A DNA stretch of 14,042 nt, taken from NCBI GenBank assembly GCA_007128275.1, contig SKXR01000118.1:1-14042 (forward strand), read 5' to 3'. The notes beneath the pieces are model-generated. The model worked only from the letters and a program-made list of their open reading frames with translations. It was not told the origin of the DNA and did not search any database. Origin of the DNA: Kiritimatiellia bacterium. GTDB taxonomy: Bacteria > Verrucomicrobiota > Kiritimatiellia > SLAD01. Below are positions 1-6,847 of the stretch, in pieces. How positions within the stretch are numbered: position 1 is the stretch's first letter; every line of letters begins with the position of its first letter. A program made the position numbers and the translations under genes.

Positions 1-38
1 CTTCCTCGAACCGTAGGAGGAGGGGATATTTCCCCACT

Positions 39-64
39 TCCCCTCTTGGGCGGGGTGGGTAGGA
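39..64 (+). repeat. REP-like palindromic repeat, family B, copy 1 (short form)
   Basis: A C-rich block (CCCCTC) is followed by GGGCGGGGTGGGT. The other copies at 12225-12270 and 13844-13890 share these ends, but this one lacks their internal hairpin. Just upstream, GGGGA-TATT-TCCCC (22-35) is a separate 5-bp hairpin. The layout resembles REP elements mobilised by RAYT (TnpA-REP) transposases. That is inference, since no such gene is in the window. Confidence 0.5.
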
Positions 65-95
65 CAATATACCGAAAAGAAATAGGAATTGGTAT

Positions 96-143
96 AAGCC
101 AAAGCGGCGTCGACGCTTCGCTCTGCCGCCGCAGTTCAAAAAG
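96..143 (+). repeat. 48-bp hairpin repeat, family A, copy 1
   Basis: This copy matches 3644-3691 at 46 of 48 positions; related copies lie at 13774-13812, 13925-13986 and 14012-14042. It contains the perfect palindrome GCGTCGACGC, and a stem GCGGCG (104-109) that pairs with CGCCGC (127-132). It lies about 38 bases after family-B copy 1, in the same relative order as copies B3 and A4 near the other end of the window. Confidence 0.8.
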
Positions 144-186
144 TCACGAGCATCACAAAGTCAGATCGTGCGTGGGGGCGCTGGTA

Positions 187-206
187 GTTCCGGCTTCAGC
201 CGGAAC
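187..206. terminator. Perfect 9-bp hairpin downstream of the membrane-TPR gene; possible terminator or REP
   Basis: GTTCCGGCT (187-195) and AGCCGGAAC (198-206) are perfect inverted repeats separated by TC; a practical tetraloop would be TTCA. The hairpin sits 31 bases past the stop of the minus-strand gene ending at 238, a plausible terminator position. No T-run follows on the minus strand, so it is either a U-tract-less terminator or an mRNA 3'-end stabiliser or repetitive palindrome. Confidence 0.4.
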
Positions 207-237
207 GGCCGAGGCGAAGTGCCTGGATTGAGCAACT

Positions 238-2310
238 TCAGCGGGTCTGCTGAAAGGCGGCCGTGCTGTCCGGGTCGAGGGCTCGCGCTCGCTCGAGCGC
301 TTGGCGTGCGTCGGTGGCTTGGCCCGCGCCGTTATAGGCTCGGCTCAGCCAGAGCCAAGCGAGGATATTGGTTGGATGTGCTTCCACCACCACGTTCAGA
401 TGACGAATGGCATGCGTGTAACGGGATAAGCCCACTTGGCTGATCCCCATGTACATGTGCGCGCTCACCCACGGATTGGAGTCGCGCGGAAGCCTTTCGA
501 TAGCCTGCGTCAGGGTGGCCACGGCTTCTTCATATCGTTCCAGACGGGTTTGGCAAATTCCCAGATTGAGTTGGGCCGACAGCATGCGGGGAGCGCCGAG
601 CACCAGTAATTCGTGACAGGCCGCCGCTTCCCGGTAATAGCCGCGCGCTTGAAATACCGCGGCTGCGCCGACGAGTGCGTTGGGGATGGGCGGCCTGACG
701 ATGCCCCCAAGCTTTCGCCGATAGTCGCGCCGTCGTTGTTCCAGTACCTGTAGGCTCTCTTGGAGGAGCCGTTCTTTCATTTCCAGGATGCTTGCGTGTG
801 TCGAGGTTCCGAGCACGAGGATGGTGGTGGTCCCGTCAAAATACGCCGTTTCCCAAGAGTGTTGTGTTTGTAAGTGGCGGATGATGTCTGACGAGTATGG
901 CCACGTATTGTTGAGGACAATGGCTTCCGGGTCCCATTCGGAAAGCACCGTGGCCCAAGCCTGGGTTTGCCCCAGTAAACCCTGCGCCAACATATTGTAT
1001 AGGTGGTGCTGGTGCAACTCGCTGCGTTGATCAATGAATACCCTTCGTTCAGGATTTCGCCAGGAGAGGTAGCCCCCATCCACGGGCAGGTTCAGAAAAC
1101 GTGCTGGAAAGTCCGGCCGCCCGATCAGCGTCTGTGCCGCTTCCGGGTACACGTCGGCGGCAACGCCTAATCCGAAAGAGGACAGGCTCCCGGTTCGTGT
1201 GAACGAACGATTGGTCACCACCCAAAAAACCGAGAGCACCAGGAACAGCAGGAACAGACCGGCCATGCCCTGTTGCACGAGCGACTGGCGACCGGCGAGC
1301 GGCTTGGCGAGTCGGTCGCGGACGAGTTCGCCCAGCGCGTGCAGGCTCAGGCAGAAGAAGGGGAAGGCGAACAGCGAGAAGATGGCGATATGCACAGGCA
1401 GGGAGTGCACGACCAGAAAGGCGCCGATGACGGCTATGCTCGTGATGCCGATGGGGAGCCGGTCTTTTCGCGACAGTAAGCCGAGTGCCCCGATGATCAG
1501 GGCCAGTGTGACCATATGGCGGGACCACGTTGACGCAAAATGCATGCTGATCGGAGAGATCCAATCGCGGACAACCGGAGCGGTCCATGTGGCCACCACG
1601 GCGCTGAAGATGGCCGGTCCGTAGGGGTTCACCATCGACACAAGCAACAACAGCACGGTGAGCACGCCGAGGCGGATGGCGTTGCTGGTCTTCTGCTCAA
1701 GATCGGCCGGTTGAAAGTACGCTTGCGCCGCGAAACATAGCGCGAAGAGGGGGCCCCAAACAAAGGAGGCATCAAGGTTTGCCCATAGGATCTGCGCCGG
1801 CAACAGCGTGGCGAAGGGAATCCATGACCGCCGGGGTGTCGAAAGGATGAAGACATAGAGGGCGGGGAAGATCAGGCACAACAGGGAAGGGCGCACCTCA
1901 AAACGCGGAGCCAGCAACCAGGCGCTGAGAAGCAGGGCGACTCCGATGGCGGTGGCGGAGGTGTGGGGCCGGACGGCACGAGCCAAGAGGTAAAAGGCCA
2001 CGACGACGAGTGCCACATGCAGGAGAGTAACGAGACCGGCGCCCCCGATGTTCCAGAGGCGGTAGAGGAGTGCGTCGTAGAGCCAACTGGCGTGGACCCA
2101 TGCGTCGCCTTCGGAAACAATCGTGAGGGGATCGACTCGGGGTACGCCCTGCCCGGCCATCCATCGCCCGATGGCCAGATGCGTCCAGAAATCAGCGTGA
2201 CTGATCGTCCGAATCCCTTGGACGGCCATGAAGAGCAAGCCCAGGGGAATGCCGAACCGATTCAACCAATCGGGTATATTGCCGGTGATCGTCTTGTTTT
2301 CCTGATTCAC
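238..2310 (-). CDS. Multi-pass membrane protein with GT-C-like N-terminus and C-terminal TPR domain
   Basis: The gene is not assigned to a named family. Numbered from the upstream ATG at 2322 (694 residues), there are about 11-12 hydrophobic segments between residues 24 and 370. A first-loop motif D44-F-W-T-H-L sits between the first two. WANLDASF (180-187) and VNPYG (231-235) recur, from memory, in large bacterial membrane proteins of glycosyltransferase-C-like topology. A soluble part follows (about 400-505, with GGYLSWR and VFIDQR), then a charged helix (513-538) and about four TPR units (547-683). Known GT-C enzymes use lipid-linked sugars, but no transferase activity is shown here. I place the start at GTG 2310 (690 residues) because GGAGG lies five bases before it, whereas ATG 2322 has no good ribosome site. 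The upstream TPR gene, 137 bases away on the same strand, suggests an operon for envelope assembly or polysaccharide work (inference). Confidence 0.8.
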   Translation of the reverse strand: MNQENKTITGNIPDWLNRFGIPLGLLFMAVQGIRTISHADFWTHLAIGRWMAGQGVPRVDPLTIVSEGDAWVHASWLYDALLYRLWNIGGAGLVTLLHVALVVVAFYLLARAVRPHTSATAIGVALLLSAWLLAPRFEVRPSLLCLIFPALYVFILSTPRRSWIPFATLLPAQILWANLDASFVWGPLFALCFAAQAYFQPADLEQKTSNAIRLGVLTVLLLLVSMVNPYGPAIFSAVVATWTAPVVRDWISPISMHFASTWSRHMVTLALIIGALGLLSRKDRLPIGITSIAVIGAFLVVHSLPVHIAIFSLFAFPFFCLSLHALGELVRDRLAKPLAGRQSLVQQGMAGLFLLFLVLSVFWVVTNRSFTRTGSLSSFGLGVAADVYPEAAQTLIGRPDFPARFLNLPVDGGYLSWRNPERRVFIDQRSELHQHHLYNMLAQGLLGQTQAWATVLSEWDPEAIVLNNTWPYSSDIIRHLQTQHSWETAYFDGTTTILVLGTSTHASILEMKERLLQESLQVLEQRRRDYRRKLGGIVRPPIPNALVGAAAVFQARGYYREAAACHELLVLGAPRMLSAQLNLGICQTRLERYEEAVATLTQAIERLPRDSNPWVSAHMYMGISQVGLSRYTHAIRHLNVVVEAHPTNILAWLWLSRAYNGAGQATDARQALERARALDPDSTAAFQQTR

Positions 2311-2320
2311 GATATCCTCC
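2308..2320 (-). promoter_or_regulatory. Ribosome binding site favouring a GTG start
   Basis: On the minus strand the sequence reads GGAGG-ATATC-GTG, with a five-base spacer ideal for initiation at GTG 2310-2308. The GGAGG overlaps the upstream in-frame ATG (2322-2320), which is preceded only by GGTGG directly against it. The GTG start shortens the protein by four residues. Confidence 0.5.
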
Positions 2321-2447
2321 ATCCACCGATGGTGTATGACTGTTCGGGTGTTGTTAGCATTTTACGGGTACCTATGCAAAAGGAAACATGTTCGCTGGAT
2401 CAGTCGAATAGAAGTGGACTTTGGGCCGAGCGCCGCCGGGCGCGCGT

Positions 2448-3536
2448 TCACTCGATGTGATGCCAGATGATTTCGGCATCCTGCTCCTCGGGTTCGTCCG
2501 GGCGCAAGCGAAGCCAGTCCGTTGCCTCTCGGGGCGCGTCCTCTGGATGCTCATCGTCGATGTCCCCGTCATAGTCCTGCAGACGGATGGAAACCCGGAG
2601 GCTTTCCGGCAATTCGGAACGATCCGCGTCGACCGTCCGAAAGGTGACATGCGCCGTGTCTTGGGGAGGCGTGGTCTCCTTCTCGAAGTCGATCGCCGTC
2701 ACAGGAAGATTCAAGTCCGCCAGCAGGAAATCATACGCCGGATCATCGCGTAGGCTCTGGAAATAGGGCATGGCCAGTATGCGGGCCTGTTCTTCAGATG
2801 GCTGGTCGTGTAACGCGCGCCTCAACCATCCAATCGATTCTTCGTGTTCTCCTTCCTGCATCGATATCCAGGCAAGAAACAACAAGGTGTCGGGTGAAGC
2901 GCCCGCGCGCACGAGCGAACGCCATGCCATGCGCGGATGATCGTGGAGCCAGTATAAGGCGCCCTGCAGATGCATGACGGAGTGGTTGTCGCTGAATGAT
3001 ACGGCCAGTCTGCGGGCCAGTTGGAGGGCCTTATCCGGCTGGTCGAGGTGCAGCAGGCAGATGGTCATCCGAAGACCGGCTTCCGGGTCGGTAGGTCGGC
3101 GTTGATGCAGCCGTTCCCATGTCTGGGCGGCCAAGGCCCATTCTTGCTGTGCCTCCAGGGAAAGGGCCACTATGCGTCCGAGCATGTGTGATGGGTCCCC
3201 GGCCAGCGCCGCCTGTTCCCCCGCTTCAACGACCCGGTCAAAATGCCCATGCGCAAAATACTGAATGGCCAACGATTCCCACGCGTCCGCCTCGGTCTTC
3301 GGATCGTCCATGGCGTTGTCCCATCGATCCTGTAATTCCGCGAGAGACAGAATCCGGGCGATGGGAAATTCGAAATCGACTTGGCGCAGCGCAGCGGGAA
3401 GAACGAAAGGCGGGAGCGTGTCGAACTCGTCCGGTACAAGCAGCGGAACCTCTTCCGCAGCCAGCGGAGTGACCGCCATGAACATACAGGCGAAAAACAG
3501 TAGGCCCGGGCATCTTCTTGGAAGCAGAACAGACAT
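2448..3536 (-). CDS. Exported TPR-repeat protein of unknown function
   Basis: This protein of 362 residues carries a signal peptide: MSVLLPRR, a hydrophobic core and probable cleavage after residue 27 (PLAA/EE). It is therefore expected in the periplasm or outside the cell. Helix-turn-helix repeats of TPR type span about residues 75-250 (for example AWESLAIQYFAHGHFDRVVE). They end in MPYFQSLRDDPAYDFLLADL, a closing motif typical of many TPR proteins. A short acidic C-terminal segment (about 285-362) follows. The reading frame is open to an ATG at 3626, but the extra 30 residues would bury the signal peptide, so I start at ATG 3536. An ATG at 3554 is also possible. The gene lies upstream of the membrane-TPR gene on the same strand, so the pair may work together as scaffold and membrane component. 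No enzyme domain is visible and function is unknown. Confidence 0.75.
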   Translation of the reverse strand: MSVLLPRRCPGLLFFACMFMAVTPLAAEEVPLLVPDEFDTLPPFVLPAALRQVDFEFPIARILSLAELQDRWDNAMDDPKTEADAWESLAIQYFAHGHFDRVVEAGEQAALAGDPSHMLGRIVALSLEAQQEWALAAQTWERLHQRRPTDPEAGLRMTICLLHLDQPDKALQLARRLAVSFSDNHSVMHLQGALYWLHDHPRMAWRSLVRAGASPDTLLFLAWISMQEGEHEESIGWLRRALHDQPSEEQARILAMPYFQSLRDDPAYDFLLADLNLPVTAIDFEKETTPPQDTAHVTFRTVDADRSELPESLRVSIRLQDYDGDIDDEHPEDAPREATDWLRLRPDEPEEQDAEIIWHHIE

Positions 3537-3643
3537 GCATGCAAGATACCACATCTCCGCGGAAGTTGAATAGGGCGCAAAGGGTGACGGAGGGCAAGCA
3601 CGGAAGACGCATTGGATGAGATTCAACCGGGCAGGTCATGTCC

Positions 3644-3691
3644 AAGCCAAAGCGGCGTCGACGCTTCGCTTTGCCGCCGCAGTCCAAAAAG
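3644..3691 (+). repeat. 48-bp hairpin repeat, family A, copy 2
   Basis: The element differs from copy 1 (96-143) at two bases. Stem GCGGCG (3652-3657) pairs with CGCCGC (3675-3680), and the palindrome GCGTCGACGC lies between. Unlike the other copies it stands alone, without a family-B element beside it. Confidence 0.8.
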
Positions 3692-3904
3692 AACGACAGG
3701 GCAGGCCACCTGGTGCGGAAGATTCTGCCTAAAGGCGGTACTACGAGCATCGCGGCGTCCGGGCGCGCGTATCAGCAAAGGATTCCTGACCTTCCTTCGG
3801 CGGGACAAGCCGCCATCCAAAACGATTGGTACTCGTCGGCTTTGCCATTCAATGCAGAGAACGGAATGACCCTGTGGCCGAGGATCAGGGTTTCACCGAA
3901 GGCC

Positions 3905-3934
3905 TTGACAGGGAACCCCTGAAAGTCTTACTGT
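3905..3934 (+). promoter_or_regulatory. Candidate sigma-70 promoter for the preT operon
   Basis: A perfect TTGACA (3905-3910) is followed after 18 bases by TACTGT (3929-3934), a weak -10 match (T, A and final T). Transcription would begin near 3941, leaving a leader of about 65 bases. The weak -10 keeps confidence low. Confidence 0.3.
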
Positions 3935-4004
3935 CGATACTTGGCGCATGTTGCCTTTTTCGCGGAAAGCGCCTTAATGTATAGCCTGAAAGCCAGGAGG
4001 ATGT

Positions 4005-5465
4005 ATGCCGAGAGAACTGATGCTGGACGAGAAGACAGCGGCTCGCAATATGGCGGAGATCGAGCCTAAATACTCTTCCCAGGAAGCCGTCGTCGAAGCC
4101 AACCGTTGCCTCTACTGTTTTGATGCGCCCTGCATCATGGCCTGCCCGACAGGCATAGATATCCCCGGTTTCATCAAGAAGATTTCATCGGGCAATCTCG
4201 CCGGTTCCGCCCGCACCATTCTCAAATCCAATATCCTCGGCGCCAGTTGCGCGCGCGTCTGTCCCACATCCGTCCTCTGCGAAGGGGCCTGCGTGATGCT
4301 CGACCGCGACGAACTCCCGATCAAGATTGGTCGTTTGCAACGGTACGCCACCGATTACGTTTTCGAAAACGACGTCAAGATCTTCGATCCGCCCAAAAAG
4401 AAATCCGGGAAACGCGTCGCCTTGATCGGAGGCGGTCCCGCCAGTTTGGGGTGCGCCGCCGAACTCGCCCAGCTCGGTCATGACACGGTTATTTTCGAGA
4501 AGAAAGAGCATGCGGGCGGTCTCAACACCTACGGTATCGCGTACTATAAGCTCACCACCGAGACCAGCCTGAAGGAAGTGGAACTGGTCAAGAGTCTGGG
4601 GATCGAGATCCGGACCGGCGTGGAAGTGGGTAAAGACATCCAGGCCAAGGAGTTGGAGCAGGAGTTCGACGCGATATTCATCGGCGTTGGGCTTGGGCAC
4701 ACCTACAAACTCGATATTCCCGGCGAGGATTTGCCCGAAGTGGTCGAGGCGCTTGAGTTCATTGAGGAACTCCATGTGAATCCCCTCCACGAAGTGCCCG
4801 TCGGTCGGCGCGTGGCCGTCATTGGCTGCGGCAACACGGCGATCGACGCGGTAACCCAAGCGAAGCGGCTCGGTGCGGAACACGCGGTAATCATCTACCG
4901 GCGCGGAGAGAAGGACATGCCCGCCTATGCGTATGAATACGACATCGCCAAGAAGGACGGAGCGGAATTCGTTTTCCATGCGGTGCCGGTCGAGGTGCTC
5001 GGCAAGGACGGACACGTGGTCGGACTGAAATTGGCCCGCACGGAAATGGGAGAAGACGGTCGACTTAATGTCATCCCCGGCTCCGAGTTCGAATTACCTT
5101 TTGACATGGTCATCAAGGCGTTGGGTCAGGAAAAAATGACCGACATGCTGAAAGGCATGTTTCCCGACCTCGAACTCGCCCGCAACGGCGTCATTCAACG
5201 CGAACCGGCCACCGGCCAGACCAACATCCCCCACATTTTCGCGGGCGGAGACGGGGCGAACGGCGGATCGGAAGTGGTCAACGCCGTCGGCGAAGGCAAG
5301 AAAGCGGCGCGCGCCATACATCGCATGTTCACGGGCGAAACCGTGGAGGGACCCGTCCAGTGGACGCGCATCGGCGTGGTCAACGCCAAGCCTGTTGGGT
5401 CAGGGCTCGATAATCCCATCCGCGTTCCGGAGCTTGAGACGACGTATTCCGCAGGAGGCAAATAA
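4005..5465 (+). CDS. preT: NAD(P)H-dependent dihydropyrimidine dehydrogenase, electron-input subunit PreT
   Basis: With PreA this subunit reduces uracil or thymine to the 5,6-dihydro form, passing electrons from NAD(P)H through FAD and Fe-S clusters; it is cytoplasmic. The N-terminal Fe-S domain has C35, C38, C43, C47 and C82, C86, C92, C96. From C86 (VCPTS) the C-x5-C-x3-C spacing and a glutamine 16 residues after the last cysteine (Q112, in GRLQRYA) match human DPD C130/C136/C140/Q156. The unusual glutamine-ligated cluster is thus conserved. An FAD site GGGPAS lies at 142-147, an NAD(P) site GCGNTA at 274-279 and a C-terminal FAD motif GGDGANGG at 414-421. At 486 residues it is longer than E. 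coli PreT (about 412). GltD is a relative, but the PreA partner two bases downstream decides the call. AGGAGG lies four bases before the ATG. Confidence 0.93.
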   Translation: MPRELMLDEKTAARNMAEIEPKYSSQEAVVEANRCLYCFDAPCIMACPTGIDIPGFIKKISSGNLAGSARTILKSNILGASCARVCPTSVLCEGACVMLDRDELPIKIGRLQRYATDYVFENDVKIFDPPKKKSGKRVALIGGGPASLGCAAELAQLGHDTVIFEKKEHAGGLNTYGIAYYKLTTETSLKEVELVKSLGIEIRTGVEVGKDIQAKELEQEFDAIFIGVGLGHTYKLDIPGEDLPEVVEALEFIEELHVNPLHEVPVGRRVAVIGCGNTAIDAVTQAKRLGAEHAVIIYRRGEKDMPAYAYEYDIAKKDGAEFVFHAVPVEVLGKDGHVVGLKLARTEMGEDGRLNVIPGSEFELPFDMVIKALGQEKMTDMLKGMFPDLELARNGVIQREPATGQTNIPHIFAGGDGANGGSEVVNAVGEGKKAARAIHRMFTGETVEGPVQWTRIGVVNAKPVGSGLDNPIRVPELETTYSAGGK

Positions 5466-5470
5466 TCATG
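5453..5470 (+). promoter_or_regulatory. Internal ribosome binding site coupling preT and preA
   Basis: AGGAGG (5453-5458) lies inside the last codons of preT, nine bases before the preA ATG. Only two bases separate the preT stop from preA. This implies coupled, near-stoichiometric translation of the two subunits. Confidence 0.7.
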
Positions 5471-6784
5471 GCTGATCTATCCATCAATCTGGCGGGGATC
5501 AAATCTCCGAATCCGTTCTGGGTGGCGTCCGCGCCGCCGTCCAATACCGCGTATCAGTGTCACCGCGCGTTTGAAGCCGGCTGGGGCGGCGTGGTATGGA
5601 AAACGATTGGGGAACCGATCGTCAATGTCAGCTCACGCTACTCGTCGATCGATATCAATGGCAGCCGTATGATCGGTTTGAACAACATCGAGCTGATCAC
5701 CGACCGATCGCCCGAGACGAACTTTCGGGAAATCAAGGAGTGCAAGGAGCGTTGGCCCGATCGCGCCATCATTGCGTCGCTCATGACGGATTCGCGCGAG
5801 AGCTGGCATGACTACATGAAACAGTCCGCCGATGCGGGCGCCGACGGGGTGGAACTGAATTTCGGGTGTCCGCACGGCATGTGCGAACGCGGCATGGGAT
5901 CGGCGGTCGGCCAGAACCCCGACGTGATCGAGACGATCGTCGGCTGGGTCATGGAAGCGGCGGAGATTCCCGTCATCGTGAAGCTCACGCCGAACATCAC
6001 CGACATTACCTATCCCGCGCGGGCGGCGCGCCGGGCGGGCGCCAACGCCATCTCATTGATCAACACCGTGAAGAGCGTCACGCAGGTGGATCTCGAGCGC
6101 ATGTGTCCCGAACCGTATGTGGCGGGGAAGAGCACGCCGGGCGGTTATTGCGGACCCGCGGTGAAGCCCATCGCCTTGAGCATGGTGCAGGAATGCGCGT
6201 CCCATCCTGAAGTGGGCCTGCCGATCTCGGGTATCGGCGGCATCGCCAACTGGAAAGACGCCGCGGAGTTTATTGCGCTGGGCTCCACCAGTGTGCAGGT
6301 CTGCACGGCCATCATGCATTACGGATTCCGTATCGTGGAAGACATGATCGAAGGCCTGAACGATTATCTGGACCGGGCGGGCTTTGCTTCCGTAAACGAT
6401 TTGCGCGGAAAAGCCGTTGACACGGTGCAGCGCTGGGAATCTCTCGACCTCAATTACAAGCGGATTGCCAGCATCGATTACGACAAATGCATCGGATGCA
6501 ACTTGTGCTATATTGCCTGCGAAGACGGCGCCCACCAAGCCATCGCCTTGGTCGATCCGGATCAGAAGGGTGTGGGTTTGGGTCCCGGCCGGTTGCCCGG
6601 ACGGCCCGTCCCGGAAATCAAAGAGAAGGAATGCGTGGGATGCAACCTGTGCTCGCTGGTCTGTCCCGTACACGAGTGTATTACCATGATCGATGTGGAT
6701 AACGGGAAAGAGAAGATGAGCTGGTCCGATTACCAGGAGAAAGTCGCCAAAGGCGAGATGGAACCGATCCCGGCGCATCCGTGA
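5468..6784 (+). CDS. preA: Dihydropyrimidine dehydrogenase catalytic subunit PreA
   Basis: This is the pyrimidine-reducing subunit, with an FMN-binding TIM barrel related to dihydroorotate dehydrogenase (about residues 1-310). Two [4Fe-4S] clusters follow, with cysteines 341, 344, 347, 351 and 389, 392, 395, 399 (C-x2-C-x2-C-x3-C twice). The active-site loop GCPHGMCERGMG contains C134, equivalent to the general-acid cysteine 671 of mammalian DPD; the loop carries a second cysteine where mammalian DPD has glycine. SAPPSN near the N-terminus and KLTPNITDI (about 173-181) are further family marks. At 438 residues it is slightly longer than E. coli PreA (about 411). It starts two bases after preT and forms with it the split bacterial version of the eukaryotic fusion enzyme. 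Substrate (uracil, thymine or both) cannot be read from sequence. Confidence 0.94.
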   Translation: MADLSINLAGIKSPNPFWVASAPPSNTAYQCHRAFEAGWGGVVWKTIGEPIVNVSSRYSSIDINGSRMIGLNNIELITDRSPETNFREIKECKERWPDRAIIASLMTDSRESWHDYMKQSADAGADGVELNFGCPHGMCERGMGSAVGQNPDVIETIVGWVMEAAEIPVIVKLTPNITDITYPARAARRAGANAISLINTVKSVTQVDLERMCPEPYVAGKSTPGGYCGPAVKPIALSMVQECASHPEVGLPISGIGGIANWKDAAEFIALGSTSVQVCTAIMHYGFRIVEDMIEGLNDYLDRAGFASVNDLRGKAVDTVQRWESLDLNYKRIASIDYDKCIGCNLCYIACEDGAHQAIALVDPDQKGVGLGPGRLPGRPVPEIKEKECVGCNLCSLVCPVHECITMIDVDNGKEKMSWSDYQEKVAKGEMEPIPAHP

Positions 6785-6795
6785 GGGGATGGGAC

Positions 6796-6841
6796 GTAAG
6801 CAAGGAGTCGAAAGTAAGCAGTTAACAGGGAGCAGGAGGAG
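6796..6841 (+). repeat. Degenerate heptanucleotide tract before mmsA
   Basis: Units GTAAGCA (6796), GTAAGCA (6814), GTTAACA (6821), GGGAGCA (6828) and GGAGGAG (6835) follow a G-N4-CA pattern with period 7, interrupted at 6803-6813. The last unit is also the ribosome site of the next gene. The tract fills most of the 63-base gap between preA and mmsA. Confidence 0.5.
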
Positions 6842-6847
6842 CTCATT

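Larger units (their letters stand above)
3537..4004. other. Divergent intergenic region between the TPR gene and preT
   Basis: These 468 bases separate two divergent transcription units. They hold repeat A2 (3644-3691), a degenerate relative (TCCAAAACGATTGG, 3816-3829) of the palindromes found before prpB, and a candidate promoter (3905-3934). The preT ribosome site is at 3995-4000. An open frame at 3638-3922 begins inside the repeat and looks spurious. I see no RNA gene or riboswitch. Confidence 0.6.

Noticed and set aside
46..231. 61-codon plus-strand open frame
   Set aside because: It runs through repeats B1 and A1 and the 187-206 hairpin. No ribosome site or family resemblance is seen.
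2429..2443. GC hairpin just after the exported TPR gene as terminator
   Set aside because: The stem is only GCGCC/GGCGC with no T-run, and the next gene on the same strand follows closely. Read-through seems likelier.
3638..3922. 94-codon plus-strand open frame as a gene
   Set aside because: Its start lies in repeat A2, it has no domain, and it sits in the divergent promoter region. I treat it as repeat-derived.
5596..5615. GATTGG sequence in preA resembling the prpB palindrome half-site
   Set aside because: It lies in coding sequence, lacks a matching left half, and is expected by chance.
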